A DNA stretch of 26,402 nucleotides from Oppiella nova (taxonomy: Eukaryota; Arthropoda; Arachnida; Sarcoptiformes; Oppiidae). The stretch covers positions 1 to 26,402 of the forward strand of contig CAJPVJ010000400.1 of NCBI GenBank assembly GCA_905397405.1, given 5' to 3'. The notes under the pieces were generated by a model, which was not told the DNA's origin, did no database searches, and saw nothing but the letters and a program-made list of their open reading frames with translations. Shown piece after piece: positions 1 to 12,119 of the stretch. The position numbers were made by a program, and so were the translations under genes. Within the stretch, counting starts at the first letter, position 1; each line of letters starts with the position of its first letter.

Positions 1-1210
1 TATGTGGTGATTTTCAATTCAAATGCAAATTGCAGTAATTGAATGAATACAATGGTAGCTGTTTTGTTAGTATTGTATTGAAAGTGAATACAATTTGTTG
101 TGAGTTTACAAGCGATGATGTATTGGAGAAATAATTTATTACAAAATTTCAAATTAGGATTAAAATAGCATTTTTTGATGAAAGCGTTGTTGAAAAAGCA
201 TTCAAACAATTTTGGCCATTATACATTTATTATAAAAAGAGTTATAAAGTGAATTCAAATGAAAGGTAATCTATCATTAACATTCTTTGAATATTTTTAT
301 GATAGAATATAATTGCAATTATAATAACTTGAATTTTATAATTATTTTTAATTACTCTGAATAAATGATTGAATTTAATTGCATTCAATTAATATTTAAT
401 TATATCAAGAGTTAAGTTATTTAATACTTTATGACTCTTAATTGTTAGTAGAGATAAGTGCAAATTAAGTTTAAATTTCACAAATTTAACTCACTTTATA
501 AGTTTACTTTCATAATGAAATTTTGCTAAATTTCGCACTATATCTAAAGGTTGGCATTTAATTAAATAATTTATTCATTAACTTGTGATTTGTTTTGAAA
601 GTAAATGTTTAAGTGAGAAAAAGCAACTTTTATCCTTATATAGAAAAAATAGATTGAAATAAGAAAAAATAATTGATTGGTTACTTAATTGTCATGCAAA
701 TGCGAGAATTTGTTTATTATGTGATATATATTAGACTCAATGATTGAATTTGAATGAATTAATTGAATTCACAGTTCATCTCAAATGAGGGGGAAATTGG
801 ACTGAAAACTCATTTTTTTGGTCCTTATCTGCAATGAGGCGAACATATGAACTAAATAACAAAAAGTCAATATTAAAAACAATTATCAAATTCTTTATTC
901 AGATTACAATTGATAGCCATTCATGTCATGTAATTCTGTCGATTGAAATACATATTACAGTATATTTCGAGGTTAAAGTCACCTAAAAAATTGTGCTAAA
1001 TATAAAATCCAATTATATATCTATAAAATGGAATTCAAATCAAATCTTCAAAATAAACAACTTTTTCACTTTAAATAACTTTTTGGAAATAAATATATTT
1101 ATATCTTATTTTTATGGTTTTGTTTTTACTTATATATACATTCTTATTTTTTAAATAAAATATTTTAATTCACTTTCTCATCAAATTTTTTTGGCTAAAG
1201 GAATGCAAAT

Positions 1211-1249
<39 letters not shown>

Positions 1250-2019
1250 AGTGGTTTTTAATCAAAAAATATTATTTGAGATAAGAGAAAATATTTCCAA
1301 TACTAAACATAATTTAGAAAACATATTATTTGAAAAATATTTAATATTTATGTCTCAAGTCGTGTGAATAAACGGAATTGTGATTAAAGATAAGGAAATA
1401 AATATTTAGTTTTGCTTAAAACAAATTCAATGAAAATAACGGCAATTATTTATAATTATTTAGGCATTTGTGTTGAATAAGTTAGTTATGTTGACACTAC
1501 TCTCAAACTCAATGATAATTGAGTATCTAATTTGCCAATTGTTACGTCTGTATAAAACAATGTTGTAATCAGTATTCAAGAAATTCAAGAATTTTTATTA
1601 CATTTTCATGTGATTAACGCTATAATCAGAGAAACGTTTATTTGTTATCAACAAGTTTTCTACTAAAAAAGCAGTGGAAAAGTAATAATATTTAAAAATG
1701 TTGTTATTTTGCTAGTAATTGATTGCCAGTGAAAAGCGACAGAAAAGTCTCGAGAAATGTCTTGTCTTTGATTTGATAAATTAAAAAAATTTATATTAAA
1801 AGAAAAAGTTTGGGTACAAATATTTTGGTATTAAATAGTGATTGAATGATTGAATTTCCGCACAACGATTGCCTCAATACTAGTGTAGAAGTACTGCGAA
1901 AACAACGAATAAAATAAAACTGCGAAAAATCGGTGAAAAATTTCTCCGTTTATTTAATTTTTCTTTTTCTTCTTACATATTAGAGTAATAAATAAAGTAT
2001 TTATTAGTAATTCAATGGT
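1..2019. other. AT-rich non-coding region
   Basis: No open frame here looks like protein and no conserved exon was recognised on either strand. The base composition is strongly AT-biased, with many short A/T runs. The only distinct element is the (TC)n tract listed separately. It may be intergenic, or an upstream part of a long 5' intron of the FERM gene that starts coding at 12120; the sequence does not decide. Confidence 0.6.
1213..1248. repeat. (TC)18 microsatellite
   Basis: Perfect dinucleotide tract of 36 bases. On the minus strand it reads (GA)n, like the four GA tracts at 6.7-7.7 kb. Confidence 0.97.
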
Positions 2020-2345
2020 ATGTTAGGCTGGCTGTGGATGACTTAGCAATGTTGGTACACCTGCTCCGGCGTATGGCTGTAGTATGTGGTGGTGTAGTGC
2101 CCACAGCGCCTGTATGTATGTCTCAAATTCTGTTGCATTCCTTCGTGACGTCAACTCAATTGGTGTGAACTGACGGCCAGCCAATTGAATGGGAGCCGAG
2201 ATAGTGAACAGCCCTCAGCGCCAGTCCTCATGTTTGGTATGTTTGGTCAAACCTGATGTGCCTTCACTACTACCTGTGCTAGAAGTCTATGCCATAGACC
2301 AGAGACTCATACGACGCTGTTAACAGTCGTACGACTAGTTGTGTA
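2020..2345. promoter_or_regulatory. GC-richer palindrome-rich patch, candidate promoter or enhancer
   Basis: This patch is visibly richer in G and C than the flanking AT-rich DNA. It contains a perfect consensus CRE (TGACGTCA, 2146-2153), a near-perfect palindrome GTCTATGCCATAGAC (2285-2299), a GTTTG/CAAAC inverted pair near 2238-2249 and the palindrome CTGTTAACAG inside an ACGA/TCGT pair (about 2311-2330). No coding exon was recognised in any frame. It could be a promoter with a non-coding first exon, an enhancer, or an old mobile-element fragment. The strand of action is unknown. Confidence 0.35.
2146..2153. promoter_or_regulatory. CRE-like site TGACGTCA
   Basis: Exact eight-base palindromic CREB/ATF consensus inside the GC-richer patch. 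The match is seen directly; binding is inference. Confidence 0.35.
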
Positions 2346-4787
2346 GTTGTTTTTTATGAAAAACTTTTATAACTTATATGTGTTTTAAAGTTATAATAAA
2401 ACTTCAAAAACTTGTTTATCAAAGCATTTGAACGATGAATGCGACCACTCGTTGGATATACTGAACAACTCCACTATACCTACCATTTCATCTACTCTAC
2501 CATATATACCATATCACTAAAAAACTTACTGACAATCAAACAAAAATAACACAAATATTACCTTTTTTGCTAACTATTGGTGGTGTCAGTCATTGGATTG
2601 TTATTAACACAAGAATAAGTTTAAGTGAAACATTGGTTTTTGTTGATTAACCGCATATTCTCTACTCGTTTGCCATTTATTACTTGATTTACAATTAAAA
2701 GGTATGTGAAGTTCTTGTGTTTATTATTGATATGTATATATAGTGAACTGCAAAAATGCAAATATCCATGTACTTTTAATGTATGTCTCAAATCTGGGCT
2801 CAAAATGCAATGTACTGTATGTTCAATGAATTGATTGGTCTATGAATGCATCATAAAGTGAATGCATTTGTCAATATTTGCATCGATTTGCTTGACACTA
2901 GTGTTCAATACATTTGTACATTCGTTTGCGATACATTTCACAGCACTTGTGCACAAATGCTCAGTAAATTGGCTTTGAGTTAAAATAGTAAAATAGTTCA
3001 AATACCTCTGCAAACCACTAAATTTGTGCCACATTTTGCCAGTAGTTTGCGATCCAAACACTTATGCCCTGAGCTAAACACCACTTGCAATCAAAACTAT
3101 AGTATTTGGTTCAATATATTCACTCCACAAATATCCAGCTATTAGTCACTCGCTATTCCACTCAACTTTTTTACACTCATTTTTCTTGTTTGAAATTTTT
3201 GACTTGAGAAAATTTTTGAAAATATTTTATTTTCGCTATTTTCCCACTAAATCCGCACAAATATTTGATACACACAATAATAACAGCGAGTATTTGTTAT
3301 GCAAAACAATGTGCCATTAATTGTGAGGAATTTTAGAGTTTCGAAAAGAGTATATTTATTATTATTTAATTTTCGGTTCACAACTGTTATGTTATGCAAA
3401 CTTTTTTATCGCCAAAAGTAATCAGTTTTTATGTCTTATTGATTATAAAAGAATCGTAAAAAACCCTCCTCAAAACTTAAGAAATCTTCTCTTCCGTAAC
3501 TAATGATAAAACCCACTTTAAAGGATGTTTATCGGGGGTCGTATAGTAATTCACAATAGCCGAGTTGTCCATTCGGTAGCCATAATGCCATCACCACATC
3601 CAGGCATTCATTTTAATGCCAATCCGTGATATATTAATATATGCCAACCATTAAAACAAAAAACTTTAAGACGTGATCCTATCGCACCTATACTCTGATG
3701 CAAACGATAGTTCACAAGAAAATCGTATACTTATAATAAATTCCTATGCAAATGACCTTTGTTGTTATTAGTCCAGACACCACACACTCTCAATACTAAA
3801 CACATCACAAATGAGATACTCTTTTGCCATGTCTTCAGTCAGATCTTCACTCTGCAGGCACAGAATTGGCGCCAAATTCCACAATAATTATATCAATAAA
3901 AATATATACCATTTATATATATAAGCATTTGGTTGATTACATAAAAATGGGAGTACTGGAGATAATCCTTTAGTACTCCATACTCCAAACCGACTTTATA
4001 CACGACCTTTACTCGGTTTGAGAGGAGTTTACGTAAGAAAACACTACGGTCACGGGATTCCGTTCCTGCTATATGGACACGATTTGTCGACCAATACATG
4101 TAGAGTTAGAGTTATCGCTTACACACCAAAAAGAAATTCTCGAAAATCAGTTTTACTTCACTTATATTGAGTTATAGAGAGCTCACAATTACTCAACAAC
4201 TCATGTATTCCAACACTTATTTCATTAACTGTTGCCAACAATTCACAGCCATTTCCTCTCACTCTCACCGCCCATTTCGGTCTCTTTCACTGACCACTTG
4301 TTTCACTCAATTTTCTAATATTATACTCATTTCTAATAATAAATCAATTCCTTTGAATTTCTCCAAAAATATCTTTAAAACCATTATTCATCGCAAAAAT
4401 GCTCATCACTTCTCTGAGGGAAGTATTTATCAATTCTGTAGAAAAATATTTTTAAATGACTTATTCAAACAGAAAATCTTTATTTATTGATAAAACACTT
4501 AACTTAAGAGAATTTTTTTATTACATTTCAAATAAAAAGATGTAATGTTTTGAGTGCCAAAAAGGAGAGACAATTTTTATCCTTAACTCTATACCGAGTT
4601 TTGCAATTAAAAATTATACACTACTGTCGATAAACAATTTTTCCACTCTATCTTGAAATTTATTTTAAAGTTTTTTATCACAAATTTTTCCTCCACTCAA
4701 AACACAAAATATAAAATTCCATTGAATTCTAAATGATTTCTCTTTTTATTTATTCATTCAAAGCATGAATTTATGTGCAAAACATTT
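2346..4787. other. AT-rich non-coding region
   Basis: Only short open frames occur, with low-complexity, AT-driven amino-acid content and no recognised family or plausible splice partners. I see no RNA gene or mobile-element coding sequence here. Confidence 0.55.
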
Positions 4788-5045
4788 ACTCATACCGTAT
4801 GTACAGTCACTATAAGTGAGTTTTCGCAGCAAATTATATATAAAATAAATTCTTTTATCGACTTTAAGATCCTGAGAGCCAACTGTGAAAGACTTGAAAC
4901 AGGGCTATAGAGCACACTCATACCGTATGTACAGTCACTATAAGTGAGTTTTCGCAGCAAATTATATATAAAATAAATTCTTTTATCGACTTTAAGATCC
5001 TGAGAGCCAACTGTGAAAGACTTGAAACAGGGCTATAGAGCACAC
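4788..5045. repeat. Perfect 128-bp tandem duplication
   Basis: The unit beginning ACTCATACCGTATGTACAG at 4788 recurs at 4916. By eye the two 128-base units are identical, and a few further bases (GAGCACAC) match before they diverge. The second unit runs directly into the left copy of the larger direct repeat. Identity over the whole unit means a recent duplication or an assembly duplicate. Confidence 0.93.
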
Positions 5046-5490
5046 ACTTTGCACTCTGTGTACAGACTGTCGAGCCTTTAGCTAAAGACAAAGAATTGCT
5101 TTTTGGTCCACAAATTAGTGGAGGAATAGAGGCGTAACTGATAGTCAGGAACTTTAACCTACGCTCACATTCTCAGCCCATTATTCTCGTATTGATTTTC
5201 AATTGGATTCTTTATATTAAAATCAAATTGTTTTTAACTCTTATTAATAGAAATCTTTTTGGGTATGAGATTCAATTTAAAAGCACTCCTAAAATAGCTT
5301 TTGATAAATAAATAAATAAATTACATACCATTTCCAATAATTATAATTATCATTACTACTTCACTCTTTTTTCTATTTTTATATAATATTTTTGTATTTA
5401 ATTAAAAGTTATATAAAAATAGGTTTGAGCAAATCTTTGACCCGTGAATGTAAACTAATATCTGGACAATTAAATTGGGAAAATATTTTA
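5034..5490. repeat. Direct repeat, left copy (about 455 bp)
   Basis: From TATAGAGCACACACTTTGCA this segment matches 5614-6068 almost base for base. I count a one-base length difference (a CCC/CC run near 5177) and about four substitutions. The offset between copies is 580, then 579 bases. It contains an AAATA tetranucleotide-like run near 5307-5322 but no convincing coding frame. Confidence 0.93.
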
Positions 5491-5613
5491 AAGTGTATGT
5501 TATTAAAAATATGGTTTACTACAGGCTAAATGACAAAAGTTTAGCCTATAAATGACTAAAAAGAGTAACATTGTTTGTTAATGGGAAAAGTGAACACTTC
5601 TAGCTCAGGACTG
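5491..5613. other. Spacer between direct repeats with hairpin
   Basis: Single-copy spacer of 123 bases. It includes a perfect 8-bp inverted repeat, AGGCTAAA (5523-5530) and TTTAGCCT (5540-5547), separated by 9 bases. No terminal inverted repeats of the whole duplicated block were seen. Confidence 0.6.
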
Positions 5614-6068
5614 TATAGAGCACACACTTTGCACTCTGTGTACAGACTGTTGAGCCTTTAGCTAAAGACAAAGAATTGCTTTTTGGTCCACAAATTAGTG
5701 GAGGAATAGAGGCGTAACTGATAGTCAGGAACTTTAACCTACGCTCACATTCTCAGCCATTATTCTCGTATTGATTTTCAATTGGATTCTTTATATTAAA
5801 ATAAAATTGTTTTTAACTGTTATTAATAGAAATCTTTTTGGGTATGAGATTCAATTTAAAAGCACTCCTAAAATAGCTTTTGATAAATAAATAAATAAAT
5901 TACATACCATTTCCAATAATTATAATTATCATTACTACTTGACTCTTTTTTCTATTTTTATATAATATTTTTGTATTTAATTAAAAGTTATATAAAAATA
6001 GGTTTGAGCAAATCTTTGACCCGTGAATGTAAACTAATATCTGGACAATTAAATTGGGAAAATATTTT
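5614..6068. repeat. Direct repeat, right copy (about 455 bp)
   Basis: Near-identical to 5034-5490. The match ends abruptly inside an AATATTTT run at about 6068, after which unrelated AT-rich sequence follows. The open frame starting near 5971 runs across this junction and looks accidental. Confidence 0.93.
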
Positions 6069-6722
6069 TCAAGACTTCATATTTGAATTGAGAATTAAGG
6101 TCAAGACCAGCCAATTGTGGCATAACTTTCTCAGTTTAACTATCACTGCAATTCAAATCGTGTGATTCAATGAGAAAACAATTGCTTTTTATGTTTTACT
6201 ATTAACTCAACAATTCTTCCATAAGAACACTGTGTGAACAAAATTGGTGTCATTTAATGACTTCCTAAACATATTTGGATTTGAAACCACTTGAAAATCA
6301 TTTAAAAAATTCCTTTACTTACAAAATCATTTAAGACTTAAATTGTTGATTATTTCTTATGCAGTACAAGTAAAACACAAATCTATTTATTTTAATTATC
6401 TATTCGACTATAAATTTAATTAATTTTTATAAATTATGATTTGTCTCAGAATTGGTATTGTTTGAAACGATAATTAATAAATCGTAAACTATAAATAAAA
6501 TTGATTACAATCTGTATTATGCCATAGAAATATGAATTAATGAAAATATTTCCAATGAGTTGTGAAATGTTGAGTGAAAAGGAAAGTCTTGTTGTTTGAG
6601 TCATTCACTAAAAATGAATTCTTTGTGATTCAGAGCTACAGATCCAAGGTTTAGATGTCTTGAAAAATGTCTTATAATTAAGTGAATGAGAGAAGGGAGT
6701 GATAGGAGAGGGGACGGGAGGC

Positions 6723-6748
6723 GAGAGAGAGAGAGAGAGAGAGAGAGA
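6723..6748. repeat. (GA)13 microsatellite
   Basis: Perfect 26-base GA dinucleotide tract within a purine-rich flank. Confidence 0.96.
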
Positions 6749-7501
6749 TGTAATGTATAAGAAATGCTGTGAAACGGGATTCATAATGAATTGAACGTCA
6801 AAATAAGGTATGCAATGGTATCGAAACGTATATAAGTTCTCATTTGAAGCAAACATTTGTATGGTTTGTATGACACGCTTAAGACTAACTGCTGTTAAAA
6901 TATTTTCCATAAGAAGAGGGCTTTTCTCACAATCAATTGTCACTCTTTCATAAAAGACTTTAAACACAAGACATAGCATTCATGAATCATGAGTGAAGAA
7001 GTATTTGCTAGTTATTCAAGCATTGGATCTCCTGTTGTCTCAACGCTTCCATAACTAATGCATTAAAAGTAAACTTTTTTCAAAATCTAGTTCTCAATCA
7101 AAACTAGTTTTCCTACAAATACTGTTCACTATATCTGCTGTTGTGTTGATTATGAAATAGTTTATACCATCAACAGAGCGCCCAGTTTTCTGATGGCACT
7201 ATCAGTTCAAAGGCTTATACATTACAATATTCATACCAAAAATGTTTTTAATCCATTAGTCTTGTTTTAGTGCTATTACCAAATCCTATTAAATCACATT
7301 TAAATGCAAACACTTTTATATGAATATAAAATTTTATTTTCAAAAATATCAATTGATAGCGAACTGAAACGTATGGTAGATATGCCTAATGTGTATTGGA
7401 AGTGGATTGTGGTTAAAAGCCAACCCTGTATGCAGTTGTGAGTTGTGTCACTGATTTAGAAAATATTGTAATTCTATCGCAAACTCGACAACAAAATAAA
7501 G

Positions 7502-7506
<5 letters not shown>

Positions 7507-7534
<28 letters not shown>
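7507..7534. repeat. (GA)14 microsatellite
   Basis: Perfect 28-base GA dinucleotide tract. Confidence 0.96.
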
Positions 7535-7537
<3 letters not shown>

Positions 7538-7606
7538 GTTGAGAGAAGTGATCAGAAGTTGGGAATGACTGCAAATGACAACTGAGACTAACTGTTAAGT
7601 GAAATA

Positions 7607-7654
<48 letters not shown>
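7607..7654. repeat. Interrupted (AG)n microsatellite
   Basis: Twelve AG units (7607-7630), one AC, then eleven AG units (7633-7654). It lies only 72 bases after the previous GA tract. Confidence 0.96.
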
Positions 7655-9099
7655 CTGAGTGATTGAGGAGCAGCAGTATATGTGCGGATGAATAGCACTC
7701 GTGGTATAAGAATTGGTGAGGAATGTAGAGTTAGTGGCGGCACTGGAATGCAAGCGCCACCCAAATAAGTGGTCGACAAACAGCACACCAGCAGCACATC
7801 CAACACAACATTCCCCACGCATGCCATGCATTAAAAGTGGCGCATATTTGATATTAGTTGGGATGTTATTTCATGGGAACTCTTGATCTTCTGATTAGCT
7901 TTTTTGCAACAAATCCTTGCATTTTTGTGTCCAACAGAGCCAACCATTAAATTAGTTTTTCACTAAAGTTTTCAGTTAAGAGTTGTGTGAGTCTTACAGT
8001 CCTTCGCATAAGTGTTTGCTTTGACTCCAAACAACGAAAATATGTTTTGAAAACTTTTTTCGCTCCAAAACTATTGATATTTGTGTCGGCGCTAAGAGAA
8101 TGTGTTTTACGACTTCTAATACTTTTCTAATTTAGTGAAGAGAGGCTCAATCTTTGCCTTTAAAAGTGTTTTTATTGTTTATTAGTTTTTGGGGTTTTGT
8201 GCGAAAAATACTTGTATTTCATCAACAATTTGAAGAAAATGTTTGGATTTATTGTGTGATTATTGACTGTATTTTGAATGAACAAACTTTTATAAAACTT
8301 GCAAAAGAAGAAAAGGAAGAAAATAAAAACAAATTTATTCGTAAGTCTTGTTATGAATAATGTTTTCGAAGGCATTCACTAAACATAATGTAATATAATT
8401 TGCATTTTTTAATGTGATTTGAATTTCGAGAGAGAGACTTCTCTCTTATAAATGACTGCAAACTAATAATTATTGGATTCAATGTATTATTTGATGGCAT
8501 ATTGTGTTCACACAAATAATTTAATGCACTCTTTCTTTCAGTATTACGTCTAATCCAGGGCTCAATTAAGTCTTCGTGACTGTCAGGCATTTATTCGCCG
8601 ATTCAGAGCTGTCTTTGTGTTTATCAATGAGAAGCACATCCAGTGTTTGTCAGAGGTTTCAAAGTTTTCAAAGTTTTCAGAGTTTGCTATTTTGTTCAGT
8701 TCTCATGGCTGGGAAAATGCCTTTTTTGCCAAAATCAAAATCACTCGACTTATAAATATTACCCTCAAGTGTCAGCCATAATAAGAAATTCTGAGACTAA
8801 AACGCCAACCAAATTATATTATCTTTATTATGACTTTTAATGTCCCAAAACTTTACATTTAATGTCAAACCCAAATATTTGCTGTCACTTCACTTGTTTG
8901 ATTGCAAACTCTATTCAATTATCAAAATTGTTGCCTCAATGTTCAGAAATAATTCTAACTATTGTTTCACTCAATCAAATAGCTCTCGATTTCCAAAGTG
9001 GAAACAAATCTGTGCTTAAATTATAGCCAAAATTTCCTTCAAGTTCTCTGTACTTATGTTTTACATAAATATTTTAATCATTATTAAGAGGCCCATAGC

Positions 9100-9190
9100 T
9101 TACAGTCTGGCAGTCCATGACTGTACGATACTGTGGTATGGGTTGACCCCATGGGTTCCGGGGTCACAGTCGACGTATATTATAGTGTAG
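9100..9190. other. GC-rich islet with inverted repeat
   Basis: A short GC-rich stretch in AT-rich surroundings. TGACCCC (9144-9150) and GGGGTCA (9160-9166) form a perfect 7-bp stem around a 9-base loop. ATGGG/CCCAT (9138-9152) gives a competing stem, and ATGGGTT occurs twice (9138 and 9151). It does not have the D and T arms of a tRNA. It may be a regulatory palindrome or a mobile-element remnant. Confidence 0.35.
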
Positions 9191-12095
9191 TACGTATACC
9201 CGTAGTATAGCACACAAAACAAGACTCACTTCGAAATTATGTTAGTCTTAGCTATGATTCCAAAGTAAAACTCCGATAAATAGAAAAGAAATCGTTTAGT
9301 ATCTCAAAATATATTACCAAATGTTTGCTGACTTTGAGTTAACATTTTAATGAGAGTTAGGGAGAAAAGTGAGCCCTCAGTACCCGATCCCTACATTTGT
9401 AGCCATAATAAAGCTAACGATTCGTGAATAAGTACACCATAACAGTGAATACGTGTTCGCATCTCCCAGTCAATAGCACTGCTAATCAATACAACGGTTA
9501 AAACTTTTTCATATTTTTTGCTCTACGATTGAGACCCAATTATATTATATTATACTCTTTTTGCTTCAAATTCATTGATTTGATAATACTATACAAGCGT
9601 TTGAAGCGAACGTACTTTCAATTGTATCTCAACTCTATTCAAATCTATTTTAATTATATTCACTATTATATTGCACTCACTTTCGAGTGTATGTATGCTT
9701 TCAGTGCAGATGTTTTCTGTAGAGATCAACAGTTGAGTGAATACTTGTGTGAAAGTGAATACAGTTTATGATCTCATTGTATGTGTCGTTGAATTTTGAT
9801 GTGAATATCAAATAAAAATATTTTTTCATTTATAAAAAAACATTTGAGAAACTACTAAAAGTAACGATTGAAAAGACCCTGGAAATGGAAATAAGTTATT
9901 AATGATTGCATTTGAGATCCTTTTGAGGCTAAGTTCCGGACTCTATGGGCATTATTAGTAAATGTGTGCAAATAAGCTTAATACTAGTATTATATATTCA
10001 ATTGCTTTCAGCGGTTGTAAAACAGTTTTTTAAGTTTTTACTCATTTTTCACAAAATGATTGTTTAGCTCCACAGGGATCATGATATGAGATGATTACAA
10101 ACTTATGATTAAAAATTTAAATGTGATACATTCAATTAAAAATATTTAAATCAATATGTAAACCAAATTTCATTTTCTAATTAATAATAATTAATTGAAT
10201 TTATCTGAAATTTGAATCAGATTTCAACACAAGAATTTAGGTTTTTATAAAAAATATTCAATTCCTCAGAGGGTTTCCGCAGAGAGTGTCAAAAGGAAAT
10301 AGTTTTTCAATATTAAAATATTTGCTATAAAGTTAATACCAGAAAATAGGTTAAACATTTTATTTGATATTTCATTAAAATTCTTTCTCTAATGTGTATT
10401 GAAATTGATATGAAGAGCGATAACAATGTTTAGCGCTTAGACTCCGAGTCTTTACAAACTCTTTGCTAAACAAACCATTCGTTTCGCACCTGAATCTCAG
10501 TCCATGAATTCGCTCGCATTTGGCTTATCTGCCAATACTTAGCAATTCATACCATTTGATACACTAATATTTAGCATATTGTTAACATATTTATGAATAA
10601 TTTCTGTGTTTTACATTTTAGTCGATTTGTATTTTATTAAAGCAAATAAATTAGTGAATTAAAAGCGGATGCGTTTGTGAATCGTGTCATTCATATCCAG
10701 CAATTCATTCATTCAGTTGTCCTGTTCTTTATGGTGTACTTTGGGCTTACTTTACGCCCACATCTCAATAGCCCCTACCAGTGCTCACAAGCCGTAACTC
10801 TAACGGAGCTGGAAATGCACTCAAAGGGACTCCTTTTGAATGCTTTCCCATTGTTAGCAATTCAAAGGGAATCCGTTTCATTAAATTCAAAAAATGTTTG
10901 ATTCAATGCAACAAATAGTCGACAATAGTATTGAAATTTTAATTTTAGTTACATTTTCAATGCGAACATTAATTGGTCTCAAATAGAAAGCCAACTATTC
11001 TGTGGTACTCCTTATGGCACCACCTCTTGAGTGAAGAATTTGCCGAAAGTGCTTTTATTGACAATTAAACTCATTTGTGATCTAATCTTAAGAATGGGAC
11101 GACCGGTCATTATTATACACCAAACATAGTAAAGAGGTTTTTAGCGAAAACTACTTCTTTCCACAGTTTTCGTTAATATAAAGAATAAAAGTTTGCCTTA
11201 AAATGCATTAATTGAGTACTTTTTTGTCCATCAATTAAACATTGAATTTGAATACAGAATTAATTATAGAATAAAAATGATTGATGAAAATGACTCCAAT
11301 CATGAATTGCTAATCAATAATAACTTTAATTTTGGAGAGAATTTTTATTTTTAATTCTTATTTTAGTTGTTTATCATAATATGTTTTGCAGCTCTTATTG
11401 GAGCAGAGATTATAAGCAAATAATAATAATACCGTAGAGTATAGTACTGTTTGATGGCTAACAGCCCCTAAAAGCACATTCCATAGGCATTGCATTCCAG
11501 ACCATTCAACTCTGCAAACCGTTTGTGATAACAATTATTATTATTATTTCGCGATTTTAAATGAGTTTAGATTCCAGTAATTGTTTGATAAATAAGCCCT
11601 CGAATAAAGTCTGCGTTCAAAATACCTTTACTCTTGTATTGTTATAAATACTTTATTTCAAAGTATATGGAGTACACAAAGAGTCAATTATTTTTCCCAG
11701 TAATATCTCAATCATTTCGTTACGAGTAAACAATTATTGTGTTTTAACTTTTGTCTAATAATCAGTGAAAGTGTGAGGAAAACATTTTAATGTCATATAA
11801 ATTATACGTTTAATCTATAAATAATTTTGCACATGTTTTATCACTACATATTTCATGAATTAATACTATGTTTTATATATAAATATGCGATAAAATATAA
11901 TATTTATAATATTAGTCATTACGACAAGTAACTTTTTTTGTATTATTTCGAAGTTTAGGTGTAAACTCAAAATATTTAGCTTTGAGTGAAAACCTCTAAT
12001 TCATTGAACAATCATTGCTTTTGAGAGTTTGAGAAACGCTGAGAAATATAACAAATATTAGAAACTTATGTGATATTAATGAGACAATTATTATC
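9191..12095. other. AT-rich non-coding region upstream of the FERM gene
   Basis: No exon recognised. The short open frames near 9529-9771 and 10677-10901 have AT-driven composition and no splice or homology support. The 3' part may contain the untranslated first exon or promoter of the gene that begins coding at 12120, since TTATCTAG just before 12099 would also serve as a splice acceptor. Confidence 0.5.
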
Positions 12096-12119
12096 TAGTG
12101 TTGTGTGAAATCCGAGACA

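Larger units (their letters stand above)
6069..9099. other. AT-rich non-coding region with GA microsatellites
   Basis: No supported gene. The minus-strand open frames at about 6.6-7.0 and 7.6-7.8 kb are translations of the GA tracts into Ser/Leu runs. A slightly GC-richer stretch at about 7660-7840 follows the double GA tract but shows no exon I recognise. Confidence 0.55.

Noticed and set aside
2621-4490. Several 60-107 residue open frames on both strands
   Set aside because: Phe/Ile/Tyr/Asn-rich translations of AT-rich DNA, with no domain, no plausible neighbours and no splice partners.
6608-6979. 123-residue minus-strand open frame
   Set aside because: Its middle is a translated GA tract (Ser-Leu run); the rest is AT-driven composition with no recognised family.
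7588-7831. Minus-strand open frames rich in Ser-Leu repeats
   Set aside because: They are translations of the GA microsatellites and have no homology or splice support.
9140-9170. GGGTTCCGGGGTC as a possible tRNA B box
   Set aside because: It lacks the GGTTCGANNCC pattern, an A box and a cloverleaf.
10677-10901. 74-residue plus-strand open frame with a hydrophobic start
   Set aside because: It opens with a GTG codon, matches no family I know, and lies in non-coding DNA; chance is the simpler explanation.
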